The notes under the pieces: model-generated
The model's database searches: none
What the model was told of the DNA's origin: nothing
Seen by the model: only the letters and a program-made list of their open reading frames with translations
Shown: piece after piece, positions 33,105-44,553 of the stretch
How positions within the stretch are numbered: position 1 is the stretch's first letter
Layout: every line of letters starts with the position of its first letter
From: Daucus carota subsp. sativus
Lineage: Eukaryota; Streptophyta; Magnoliopsida; Apiales; Apiaceae
Direction: 5' to 3'
NCBI RefSeq assembly: GCF_001625215.2
Contig: NC_030389.2
Location: forward strand, 904,930 to 968,929
DNA length: 64,000 bases
Translations under genes and position numbers: made by a program

Positions 33105-36100
33105 ATGGCTAGTGTTTTTAAAAGATTTGTCCCGGAGAAACGGTTAGGTTCTGATGTTGATGATGAGTACAATTCGGAGTACTCTTTTGCGACAGAGTAC
33201 ACTGGCCCTCTTGTTAGTTATGATGTTCCTTGTGTAGCCCCGGTGCACGTTGATCGAATTCCGATAGCAGCTAGTATAGCCACACCTGATAGGACTAAGA
33301 ATATGGCACTTCCAGTTGTTCAACCTGTTGCAAGGGTTGATTCTGGGAAGTTGTCAAAGAAGTCGAAAAAGGGGTTATTAGGAGATGCTTCTTCGATGTC
33401 AGTTACCCATTCGAATGAACTTGATGTTGCTCGTGTACTCGATGTTTCTAAGAGGCATAGGACAGATTTTAGAGTGGTTAATGTGCTTGATACATCGGGT
33501 GAGTTAGAGTTTTTGGAGACTGAGGAATGCATCCACCGCAATTTGAATAGATGTGCTAGTTCTGGTACTTTGGGGTTTTCTGGGAGTCATGAGACTTCCT
33601 GTGAGCTGTCAGAAAGCTCGGGTATGGAGTCCTTACATGAGGATAAATATAACGGTGCTTCCTTTAAGGGCCATGAACAGGAAGCGGTGAAATGTACAGT
33701 GAGGAAAGGGTCATGTCATCGATGCCTTGTTAAAATTAGGTTCAGGGAGAAGGAAGTTTGCATAGTCTGCAGCGCAAAGTATTGCTCTAGTTGTGTACTA
33801 AGAGCAATGGGGTCAATGCCAGAAGGAAGAAAATGCATTACTTGCATTGGTTGTAGAATAGACGAGTCCAAGCGATCTACCCTTGGAAAAAGTTCTAGGA
33901 TGCTTAGGCGTCTGCTCACTGATTCGAGAGCTAAAGAGATCATGAGCCATGAGATATCATGTGCAGTGAATCAAATACCACCTGAACTTGTCATTGTGAA
34001 CGGGAAGCCTCTCTGTCACGAAGAGCTAGTTCAATTGCTTGGCTGTCCAAATCCCCCCAGAAAGCTAAAGCCCAGAAAGTATTGGTATGACAAGCAATCT
34101 GGACTTTGGGGCATGGTAAGAAGTTGGTCCTTAAGTTACTTTTCTATAAATCATAGTTGCTATCAGTTGTTATCTTACATTTAAGCTTAATCAAACAGGA
34201 AGGAGAGAAACCTTGCCAGATTATTACTCCACAACTGGCTGTTGGCGATCCCATCATGAAAAATGCGAGCAATGGGAACACAAATATCTTGGTTAATAAT
34301 CGGGAAATTACCAAACCTGAGCTCTGGATAATGCAGGTTTGTTTTCTCAAGTGAATAAACACATCAGTCTTTTCTCCCTTTCCTCTCTTTGTTTTCTTTC
34401 TTTCACAAAGGCAGGTTTCTATGTTGTCTATGATAATATGCTTGACCATTACGTTAAAATTTGTAGTTTGCAGGAATCCGTTGTGAAGGGCAGCCACACT
34501 TTTGGTGTAGCGCTGACGGTTCCTTCCAGGAAGAGGGACATGGGAATGTAAAGGAGCGAATATGGTTCAAGGTACATATTCTTGCAACGATCGTCATGCT
34601 AGTTCATCCTTAATCAACAATATTATGTTATCTATTCATTTATTGTAACCTTTAAAATTCTGTTTTTAGCCAAAAATCAAACTACTGTGTTCAGTCCTGT
34701 CATTGCCCATCCCGCCAGAATCTGCAAACTCTGATCAAGGGAAAGTTGACGATAAAGTTGTGTTTAGCACTCAAAAGAGAAACGAACCATATAAATTACT
34801 CATGGTTGGTTATGAAAAATCTGGCACGAGTACCATATTCAAACAGGTATGATTTCCTTCCGACAATATTGTGAACTTTGATGTTAAATTTAGTTTCAAA
34901 AGTTCCATTTAAGGTATCTATATCTCCATTTCTGTGAAAGTAGAAGCTCGTCTTTAGGAACTGTATCCTGTTTACGTCTCCATGTTTAAACTTTTATGGG
35001 AAAATAATTTCATGTTTTAAGCTTGTGATCTTATATTCATATTTCAGGCAAAACTTCTATACAAAATTCCTTTCACTGAAGATGAGCGGCAGAATATGAA
35101 AAACATCATTCAGAGCAACTTATACCGTTACATAGGTATTCTGCTCGAAGCACGTGAACAATTTGAAGAAGAAACTCTAAATGAAATGAGGATGAAATTC
35201 ATTAATCAACCTGGTCTTTCAGGTACAAAAAGTATCAAATTCACTTATTTTCTTTGTTAACAGCATACTCGTGCACATAATTTCTCTCCTGCAAGTGGCT
35301 TGTAGTCAATTCTAGTCCATTATGATTAACCAAATTCCAGCTTAATATGTTTTCTTTTGTTGTTGATATAAGTGACTTGATTATAATTGTACAGATACAG
35401 CAGATATTAATCAGATTGACAAGGCAAACATTTACTCCATTGGTCCCAGGCTTAGAGGATTCTCTGATTGGTTACTCCAAATTATAATGTCTGGAAATTT
35501 GACAGCGGTTTTCCCTGCTTCCACTCGCGAGTATGCACCCTATGTGGAGGAACTCTGGAAGGATAAAGCCTTTCAAGCCACATTGGATCGAAGGAATGAG
35601 ATACAAACGCTTCCTAGAGTTGCTAACTATTTCTTGAATCGGGTAAGCTCGTGATTTCTGTTCCTCAGTTATGCTTCGAGTTCTGTATGCTCAAGGTAAC
35701 ATAATATTAATAGACACATTGATGGTAACACTCAAATTTGACTTTTTTGTTTTCCAATCAAGGCTGTTGAGATCTCGTCAATGTACTACGAGCCTTCTGA
35801 CATGGACATATTATATGCCGAGGGGATTGCTGCTTCAAACGGTATAGCTAGCATGGATTTTTCCTTCTCAAAGTCGAAAAAGGATAGCATCTTGGACTCT
35901 AATGATGAAGATGATCCCTTGATAAGGTTTAGTACTTTTTTATGCTTTACTCATTAAACCGATATCTTGCCTAAGCCGTTTAACCATTGAATTGTTAGTA
36001 TACATCCTTGTTCCTTATCACAGCTTAATATGGTAAACTGCAGTTACCAACTTATGAGAGTTCATTCAAGCAACCTCGGCAAAAACTGCAAGTGGATGGA

Positions 36101-36632
36101 AATGTTTGAGGATATGGATCTAATTATATACTGTGTTTCCTTAACGGATTATGATGAGTACTGCTCTGATATCAACGGAGTTTCTACCAACAGAATGATG
36201 GAAAGTAAGAAGCTATTCGAGACCATAGTGACACATCCAATCTGTTCTCACAAAAACTTCCTTCTGGTGCTCAACAAATATGACCTCTTGGAAGAGAAAA
36301 TTGAACAGGTTCCTCTTACTCGTTGTGAGTGGTTCCGCGACTTTAATCCTCTGATCAGCGGTCAACAGAGCAGCAGGAGCAGCAGCAGCAAGAATCCAGT
36401 TGCAACACTGGCTCAAAGTGCATTCCATTATATTGCGGGGAAATTTAAACGGCAGTTTCAGTCCTTGACCGGAAATAAATTGTATGTTTTTCGGGTTACA
36501 GGGCTCGAATCAGACAGTGTTGATGAAGCAATTAAATATGCAACAGAGATTTTGAAGTGGGAGAATGAAAAGCCAAACTTCAGTATGAATGACTGGTCAT
36601 CTGGCAGCATTGAGGCTACCACTACTACATGA
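33105..36632 (+). CDS. XLG: Extra-large G protein alpha subunit (XLG1/XLG2-like)
   Basis: Non-canonical plant G-alpha that pairs with G-beta/gamma and acts in immune, root and stress signalling. Eight exons (33105-34115, 34199-34336, 34467-34571, 34670-34846, 35048-35222, 35395-35642, 35763-35926, 36044-36632) give 868 residues, as usual for the family. The N-terminal half has the [12 protein letters not shown] box, a basic KKSKKG stretch, and the XLG Cys-rich region ([23 protein letters not shown]). The C-terminal half is G-alpha-like: P-loop [13 protein letters not shown] at about 465-477, degenerate against GxGESGKST as in other XLGs; [30 protein letters not shown] guanine-specificity motif at about 750-753; ARCEWF-like [10 protein letters not shown]. 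No N-myristoylation signal. The N terminus resembles XLG2 most, but XLG1 cannot be excluded. Confidence 0.95.
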
Positions 36633-37042
36633 TTGTAGGTACATTCCTTTTTCTAGTGTACTTGCCACAAAACTTGTAGAATCACAGATCAGAAATAACT
36701 TCTTACATATATATGTACAAAGAAGCTTATCATCAAGCTTACATATAAAATTTTGAAAATTTTACATAATTTTGGTCTGATACACATGTTCAAGTGTCGA
36801 GCGTCTGATAATTATAATGAGAGTCAAGGCAAAATAAAGAGTCGGGGCAACGGATGTTTACATATATTTTCTTTTTCATTACAAGCAAAGAAAACAACTG
36901 CATCACAAAGCTCACTCCTATACTTGCTACATACTCCACAAAACACACACATATCTACAAACATCTCGAAACCTCAGTAAATTCTGATCTGCAGCCAAGT
37001 ATAGCTGGAGTTAGCACATACCACCAACCCTAGTTCTTGGTT
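36633..37042. other. XLG 3' region
   Basis: 3' UTR of XLG on the plus strand and the 3' flank of the small gene on the minus strand converge here. No other feature seen. Confidence 0.5.
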
Positions 37043-37285
37043 TCAAGATGGTGCAAACCTGTCCATGATCATGAAAATGGTAGCTTCCGAAAAACCACCA
37101 TCTTCTCCCTTAGCCTCCACCGACGACTTCACATCGCGTAAAGAAGCAGTTTTGCCTTCTTTTCCTTGTTCTCCAGGAGAAACTTCTGTTGCACATCTGT
37201 TTCTGAACAAGAAAGACTTGTTCACCTGCATTTTGTCCTTGAGTTTTGCTACCTCTCTCATGCATGCACTTACCATCTGTGACAT
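37043..37285 (-). CDS. Small unrecognised plant protein A (C-terminal MDRFAP motif)
   Basis: Single-exon frame for 80 residues. The N terminus MSQMVSACMREVAKLKDKMQ is predicted helical; the middle is polar and charged (EQGKEGKTASLRDVKSS); the C terminus SEATIFMIMDRFAPS is hydrophobic with an acidic-basic step. There is no signal peptide. The protein at 39402-39656 has the same arrangement and aligns at both ends, which is the main reason to accept both as genes: shadow frames would not share termini. I do not recognise a function; the pattern suggests a small soluble or membrane-touching plant-specific family. Confidence 0.65.
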   Translation of the reverse strand: MSQMVSACMREVAKLKDKMQVNKSFLFRNRCATEVSPGEQGKEGKTASLRDVKSSVEAKGEDGGFSEATIFMIMDRFAPS

Positions 37286-39401
37286 TTTCTACAAAACCTA
37301 GAATTCTTTGTCTATTTAAGTTGTGTTTAGCTCACTGATATGATTGTGTAGACATGTTGTTGATATTTATATGGTCATGGATTAAACAGAAGATAAGTGA
37401 AGGGTGAGGAATCAGTGTGCTGTGCAACCAGGCAACTTGAGAAAACAGGGATTTTGTAGTGCATTAGCCCACTGGAATTCTACAGGATATTCTAACAGAA
37501 TATTGAATCTGTTTAATATCCCTCCGTTTTTTAATACCCCTGTTTTATACTTGGTTTCACTATTGTCACGTGATTTTAGACTCTGATTATATAATAAAAA
37601 TTATTATATTTAAAATTTTAAAATAAAAATATAACATGAATATTTTTACTTAGAAAAGGGATTTTGAAAATTTTAAGTTTAAATAAGTGATCAAACTCCT
37701 AAATTTTCGTGTAAAAGAAAAAACGACTTATAATTGGGATCATGGAGATTATATGATACTTTGATTTTTGATGCATATTTTTGAGTATTTTGGTGGTATA
37801 ATAAAAATTAATAATCTTAAATAATTTTTTGTGAAATTTTAAATTTTGTTTAAAGAAAGCGTGAAATAAAAACACATAAATAGTGTGAAGCGTCGTAGAC
37901 TGAAAAACGAAGAAAACATGTGGCTAATATCAAGTATCTGCGGGCGCCTCTGCTGTTTGCCTTCTGGTGCTTTTACTTAAAGCAGCATTAAAATAATTAA
38001 TTAACTTTGTAAAGTTAAGTAGAACTAGTGCCTGTTTAAATCGAGATAGATTTGTTGAAAATTTATCCGAACTACATTCGAATTCGGTTAGAGTGGTTCG
38101 ATTATTTAATCAATCGGATATAAATTTTGATCGATCCGGTCATTATACGTATATAATATATATAATATAATATTGAGCAAACGATAAAGCAGTGGCGGTA
38201 GTTTTTCAAATTTTATAAGGTGTTCGCTGAACTTTAAAAACTACATAATAATGGCTGGAGTATATTTTCTCCTTTTGATAAGTTGGCGTCCGTGAACACC
38301 GTTATTATTCTTCTGTTACTTTAAAAAAATGAAAAAGTAAACGACAAAGTCTGATCCAACTCGATAGAATTATATGAATTAAGTCTGATCCAAATTAAAT
38401 CTAATCTGTTCACAAGCCTAATAAGGTACTGATTGAAGCACTAGAACTTTTAAAAATATTTTTGCGCGCACTAGTCAGAGTTTGAATGAAATGATTTGAA
38501 ATTTCAAGGTTGAAAATCAAAACGAGTTCGCCAGATTATGCATAGAGTTTCTCTATACTCGTGTTTAGCAAATTCTAATATTATTTTCACGTTTCCTCCT
38601 ACGTGTTTGTTGGAGGCCCTTTCTTTTGATCTTTCTTGATGAATGTATCTTCTGTTTCAAGAAAAAAAGGGTTGAAAATGTAGGTTTCCATTCTGAAAAG
38701 ATGAAATCCGTTCCAAACAAGTGAAATTTCAACATATTATAATCTAAACGCTTGAGATACTGGTTTCGATTAGCAAATCAACATCCCCTGATTTAAACAA
38801 GGTAACAATAGATTTGTTGTCGGGTTCTCAGCGTTGTGCGTAATTGCGATAGGATGAGGATCAATCGTTCATGGTGTGAAGGCTGATCGAAGATTCAATA
38901 AATAAAATTTGTGAGACACACACTAAGCTTTTATGTGTTTCCGCTGTATGCACAATTTTTGATTCTCTATCTTGCTTATATAAAGAACCGGGTTCTTGTC
39001 AATCAATTTTCACAATAACTTATCCGAATTTTATTAATGAAAAAATGAAATTTATATTTTTATATGAATGTAAAAATCATGTCACTTTAATAAATTTTAG
39101 CTCCTTTTATTGTCAAAAAATTGGTTTTAAAAATAAGCTCAGATGTCCATGTTTCTAAAATACAACATATTGGTTGATGCATCTGTCCATAATTAATTCA
39201 CGAAACTATAAGATCAGTTATCTTACACGAGTAAATCAAAAATATATGTACATACTTCCGAAAATAAAGTAAAATACATGTACATGCTTTTAACCTAGGG
39301 TGAAAAACACACCCAACCTATAATAAATATTAGGGTACAACTTGGATAATTAAAATATCGAAAAATATGCGTATTTTCGAAGATTATTAAACGGTCGATT
39401 T
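37286..39401. other. Spacer between the two small genes
   Basis: Promoter of small gene A followed by A/T-rich DNA with no gene seen. At about 38190-38310 a segment beginning AGCAGTGGCGG recalls the end of hAT-type MITEs but no partner end was found. Confidence 0.4.
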
Positions 39402-39656
39402 TCAAGGGCTAAAGCACTCAACAACCATGTAAACTGAGGTCTCCGAGTAGTGAAACCCTGCAGGTGAGTTGACACGCAAGAACCGAGCTCCGGTTGGCCA
39501 TGAACCGGCACCAGCTTCATACGAACCGCTGTCTCGCTTCTGAGCTTCTTCACTAGCCAGCTGGCCGTCAGGGCTCGAGCCACTTGACCACAGAGTCTGA
39601 CCCTTGCTGCACAGCTCTTGAACCTTCTTTGTCCAAGCATCTACAACTCCAGCCAT
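39402..39656 (-). CDS. Small unrecognised plant protein B, diverged paralogue of A
   Basis: Single-exon frame for 84 residues on the same strand as protein A, about 2.1 kb away. N terminus MAGVVDAWTKKVQELCSKGQ follows the pattern of protein A (M-x-x-V-x-A-x(4)-V-x-x-L-x-x-K). C terminus SETSVYMVVECFSP matches SEATIFMIMDRFAP position by position with conservative changes. The middle (SSGSSPDGQLASEEAQKRDS) is Ser/Gly-rich and unlike A. Function unknown. About 150 bp upstream of the start lies a near-perfect 22-bp palindrome that recurs at 42.3 kb. Confidence 0.65.
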   Translation of the reverse strand: MAGVVDAWTKKVQELCSKGQTLWSSGSSPDGQLASEEAQKRDSGSYEAGAGSWPTGARFLRVNSPAGFHYSETSVYMVVECFSP

Positions 39657-39976
39657 TCTTTCTTTCAGATGGTGTTTATTTACTTGTATTTGAGTGTTTC
39701 AAGTGTTTCAGTTTGTGAGATGATTGTATAATTGTTGGTGAATATACATGAGGAAAGTGTGTAGTATGGAGCAGTGATAGATATTTGATAAAGGGGCTAG
39801 GCTACAAAAACCAGAGGCAGCTGCCACTGGTTTGTTTTACATTAAAATATTATTATATTGTTGTTGTGCTTATCCTGATCAATGATCAAGATAAGTTTTT
39901 TCAATTATCCAAATCTTGACAAACATAAGTAAGATGTGACCTAAGAAACTAACAAAATGTAAGAAATATATATATA
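39657..39976. promoter_or_regulatory. Upstream region of small gene B with a near-palindrome
   Basis: Contains ACCAGAGGCAGCTGCCACTG, then GT (39810-39831), a palindrome with one mismatch pair around CAGCTG. A close copy lies at 42328-42349 beyond the (TA)n elements. Whether it is a binding site is not shown by sequence alone. Confidence 0.35.
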
Positions 39977-40432
39977 GGGGAGGGTTCTGGTACAAACTTA
40001 CAAACTTACAAACTTTTTTTGTTCAACACATATATAACTTGAGTTCAACATTTTTTTAACATATTTTGTTGAACATCGATTAAAATAGTGGTGGCGAAAT
40101 ACGTAAACCAATTTTTAAATGTAAGAACTAAGGTAAACATGTTATATAACTAATATTTATGTTTCTAGACCCTACCCAAACCCCAGAGGTATAGTTTAAA
40201 CATCTTTTTAGATATATTCAACACAATGATAATTAGTGTTCAACACCCGATGTTGAACCCCAGTTATAAATGTGTTGAAAACGCGATTTATTTATGCGTT
40301 ATTTTTAAAAATTGTGATGTTTTTTGAAGAATTTTCAACATGGATACTTTATATAACTAAGGATTAACATGATGGGAAAATAAAAAAAAGTTTGTAAGTT
40401 TGTAACTTAAAAAAGTTTTTATTTGATCCTAT

Positions 40433-40435
<3 letters not shown>
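39977..40435. mobile_element. Micron-like element A in (TA)n
   Basis: A 459-bp segment from GGGGAGGGTTCTGGTACAAA to GATCCTATCCC, bounded on both sides by TATATA. Terminal inverted repeats of about 50 bp share ACAAACTTACAAACTTTTTT. No coding capacity. Insertion directly within TA dinucleotide runs is the feature described for rice Micron elements. Confidence 0.7.

Positions 40436-40483
<48 letters not shown>
40436..40483. repeat. (TA)n array between elements A and B
   Basis: Uninterrupted TA dinucleotide run of about 48 bp joining two elements. Confidence 0.95.
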
Positions 40484-40485
<2 letters not shown>

Positions 40486-40916
40486 CCATTACTCAAAACA
40501 GAACACTCTTAAAAAAAGAACAACACAGAACACTTTAGAATCAAATGTAGAATCTCATCAAAACCTTGAATTAAATTCAAATTTTAAGGTGATTAACGTT
40601 TTATTATGAATAAAAACATTATCCACCATGTTTAACAATAAATATAAATTAAAAATAACATGATTCTATGTAAAATAATCGTGCAAAAGATATATCTATA
40701 TGATTCTATTCTGGATTTTATTCTTGATTCTAGTCTGGATTCTATAATATTTCATATTAATAATTTGGATGAGTTTGGATGTTAGAATTCATATATCAAG
40801 TTTAATTACTACTTAACTATGTAATTATAACCTTAACAAATCATTTTTTATGAAAAATGAAGTGTTATGATAGTGTTCTGTGTTGTTCTTTTTTTAAGGT
40901 GTTCTGTGTGGAGTGC

Positions 40917-40919
<3 letters not shown>
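40484..40919. mobile_element. Micron-like element B in (TA)n
   Basis: A 436-bp segment from GGCCATTACTCAAAACAG to GTGTGGAGTGCAAC, flanked by TA arrays. Terminal inverted repeats of about 50 bp are strong: the words AGAACAACACAGAACACT and TTAAAAAAAGAAC occur near the left end and, inverted, at the right end. Sequence is unlike A and C. No gene inside. Confidence 0.75.

Positions 40920-41001
<82 letters not shown>
40920..41001. repeat. Long (TA)n array between elements B and C
   Basis: Pure TA dinucleotide run of about 82 bp, the longest in the window. Its true length in the organism may differ because such runs are hard to assemble. Confidence 0.95.
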
Positions 41002-41005
<4 letters not shown>

Positions 41006-41876
41006 GAGGTTCAAATCAGAACCTATAATTAGAACTTAGGACAGTAGACATCCGTCAGATTTATTCAAAATCTATGGCTATGATCTAAAGGGCATTTATA
41101 TTAAATCATTTAATATATTTCCTCGTTAAAGCACACATTATGTTTTACATTATATTAGGTAATAAATTATATATCATATCTCACTATTTGAGGAAATATA
41201 TCACACATGATATAATTATAGTATACCATTGCAGTATATCTAAGTACTAGATAAAATAATCAACTCAATTCATAAATATGCTATAGTATACCATTGCAGT
41301 ATATTTAAATTACAGATAAAATAATCAATTCACTAATAATTTCATTTTCGCTTATATCGTATTTCTGAATTGAATATATTATTTTATCTATTACTTACAT
41401 ATACTGCAATGGTATATACCATAGTTATGTTATTTTTGTATTAGTTCGACAATAGTGTAAGAGTATAATTTATAACATACTGCAATAGTATTTTTTTCAT
41501 TTTAATGAATATATGTCATAAAAAGATATATTTCTTATATATTTTAAATATATAAAAAATGATATATTGAATATATTGGTATATTGTAATTTATATGTTT
41601 CTCAATAATAGTATGATATAATTAAAAACATATAGGCAATAATTTATTCACAAAATAGAGTATACTGCAGCAATATATGAAAATTAAAACTAGTTATGGT
41701 AAGTAAGTCATTTTATTTAAAATGATTAGTTAATGGTCATAAATATGTACATATTTAATGCATATAGTACTTTACAATTAAATGTAATTTCAATCTCAAC
41801 CATATAATATACTCACATCTAATGGTACTCAGCGTGTTCTAAGTTCTAACAATAGTTTGGTTCTATCTCGAACCTG

Positions 41877-41880
<4 letters not shown>
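41002..41880. mobile_element. Micron-like element C in (TA)n
   Basis: An 879-bp segment from GGGTGAGGTTCAAATCAGAA to CGAACCTGACCC, flanked by TA arrays. Terminal inverted repeats share AGGTTC, AGAACC and TTAGAACTTAG. The interior has further direct and inverted copies of ATACCATTGCAGTATAT (about 41222, 41285 and inverted near 41398). No gene inside. Confidence 0.75.

Positions 41881-41917
<37 letters not shown>
41881..41917. repeat. (TA)n array right of element C
   Basis: TA dinucleotide run of about 37 bp ending the series of elements. Confidence 0.9.
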
Positions 41918-41919
<2 letters not shown>

Positions 41920-44553
41920 TAATTTTATACTTATTTTTTCAATAGATAAAAATTTCTATCTTTTTTATAAACTATATTATTTGTTTCATGAATATTAATT
42001 GATTTTGATAATATTATCACAAACAAAATATGCATGTTAAGTAATTGATTGATTTGATTGAGTACTCAGAACATAAGATCAACCACATCAAATTTAATTG
42101 ATGAATGTTAAAACTTTAATAGATACAAATAATGATATAACTCTAGTAATTTTTAATTATATAACGTATATTTTTAATTTAATTAAATTTTGGGCAATTT
42201 AATCTCTAGAAATTAAAAAGAAACGGGAGGAGTATTGAAAAATATGAAACATGCGAAACGATTATTAGATATTTAAAAGTTGACGGGCTACGTTTACAAT
42301 TGTAAATGTGACAAAAGTATGGTTAAAACCAGAGGTAGCTGCCACTGGTAAACTCATATACCATTTTTTTTTTATTTAAATGCAGCTGGATTAATATAAA
42401 ACTAGTTACAAACCATGGCCTTCTATTTTTAAAGTCTTTCCGCTCAGACACATTTTACATCGGTGATGCATAAATGTAAGTGTTCTTTTGGAATTTTAAG
42501 TGTTACACGTCCAGTTTTGTAACGGAAGGATTGAAAATTAAGCTCACTTAAAGTTAAAATTCACCATTTGTTAAGTAATCTGAAAACAAAACGATTATTT
42601 GTTTAGCTCGATTTTTGTTTCACAATCAGGTTATAGTTGTCAGTTTGAGAGTTTGTCCCGACTGTGTTCTTATGTTTTATGTTCAATAAAATCTTATTGT
42701 TCGTAAAAAAAAAAGAGAGTTAAAATTCACTATTTGGGCTTTAATGTCGAGCTGGATACCATAAAGATTATTGGACGTTTAGAAGTATGGGCGCGCTATT
42801 ACCTAGAGTATGCAGACTTGGGCCAATTACGTAGTGCATGCAGACTTGGGCCAATTGGACGAACTATTAACTAAACACTTTAACAAAACCTCCTTTACTT
42901 GGGCCTTTCTTAACAGAAGCCTGTAATTTCTTTTTGCTAGATGAGCCTGTAATTATATATGCTTTGCGAAACACATTTTTCAATTGACCGGGAATTGAAT
43001 GTAGGAAATGAGGTTTTTTTACAAATGTTGACGCATGTTACCGTATAATCGTTAACCTTTTTTCTAATAATACTACGTCACCTTGTCTAAAGAAACTTGG
43101 TTATTTAACATATATCAAAATTTTGATTTACAATAATTTATTGATAAACAACTCAAAATTTGACTTTTAAATGTTATCAATCATTTATGGATGTCTGAGT
43201 GTTAGATGACAATTTCTTTTGAAGGAAAAGAATTCCTTAAAATGAATATTATGTATACAATTTATTATCATAATACATCTCTCGTGACAAAGAAAATATA
43301 AATAAATATTGTCTAATTTATGACAAAAAATAATAAATATTATGACCTTTTGGCTGAATCTATCTTTCAAAAGTTATCTGAATAAAGTTATAAAAATCTT
43401 TTTTCCGCCCCCCCCCTAAAATAAGGTCTTAAATAATGAAAAATAAGCTATTCGGGAAGTGTTTATGTTTTCGTTGAAGCTTCGCATTGCAGATGGGCAG
43501 AACATACGAGGTATATGCCAAATCTTGCAAAATTATTACATGCAACATAAAAAGTTGGATTAGATTCAGTGCAGGTTGCTGTTTACCAAACAAGTGTCAT
43601 CATTTTATTTGTTGCATGAGATATATTGCATATGATTCATCTCCCACTGCAATATTTAGGTTCCTATGGTTGTCTTGATCAAATAATTCAATTTTGAAGG
43701 GGCAAGTACTTTATCTCGCATTTTCGTAGACAATCAACCATGTATTGTGTTATCATCGTATCTTAGTGCTTACTGATTTTTGGATTTTCGACAATGTTGA
43801 TGTTTGATGAACTTGGTTAAGAAGTGTCGGACTCTGATACAATACGTGTTGGATATTCTTTAGATTTGCAATATGAGACCGATTTTTGTTATTACTATAG
43901 ACACGCAGTCCTGTAAAAAGCAGAAATCGAACTTAATCAGCAAAAAGATAAAATAAAGATTAATTAAATTGATGGGATGATTAATCGAATAATCGGGGAT
44001 TTAATCAGTTTGACGAGATACTGAACATGGATTAATGATTAATCACCACTTTTTAGAACAATGTAGGCACTACATAATATTTCTTTCATGAAACAAGTAA
44101 TTTCATCTTGCATGTGGTCTTTTAATTGATAAAAACATTTCGATTTTATTTAAGGGTCAGAGATAGAAGTCGACGTGTCCAAGTATCGGTCTCGAACATG
44201 AGAATGACAGCAAAAACCAGGAGAGTCCGAGTAATGTCAGTATGCTACCTTCATCATTTTCCTCATTTATGTAATTCATCTTTTCAAGTCAATGCAAATA
44301 TGTTATCTTTTTCCCCTGATGACTTTGAGGGGCACTGTAATTTGTCAGTTTCCCCTTTGCTTGAAATTGTCCCCAAAGGCCGTTGATCAAAAGTCACTTT
44401 TCTGTCATTTTATAGTTTGTGGAAACACATGCACCATGCACCAAAACAACTGATTGGATAGCCATATTGGTTCTTAACTTCAGTTCACTAGCTCTTTTAA
44501 GTATTTAAGCCAGCCATAGCAGAGCTGTGATTTCAGAACTGAAATTTTTTGTA
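41918..44553. other. Spacer left of the TMEM45-like gene
   Basis: No gene supported. The second copy of the CAGCTG palindrome is at 42328-42349. A short duplication of ATGCAGACTTGGGCCAATT occurs at 42809-42860. Between about 43825 and 44240 the words GTGTCGGACTC and, inverted, GAGTCCGAGTAATG suggest a decayed TIR repeat of the CGGACAC type. The frame at 43487-43678 has no protein-like pattern. Confidence 0.4.

Noticed and set aside
38190-38310. AGTGGCGG segment resembling a hAT-type MITE end
   Set aside because: No opposite terminus or target duplication was found.
39350-39640. 96-codon minus frame overlapping small gene B
   Set aside because: Alternative frame of the same segment; only the 84-codon frame aligns with protein A at both ends.
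40857-41039. Frame encoding a long Tyr-Ile repeat
   Set aside because: It is only the (TA)n microsatellite read as codons.
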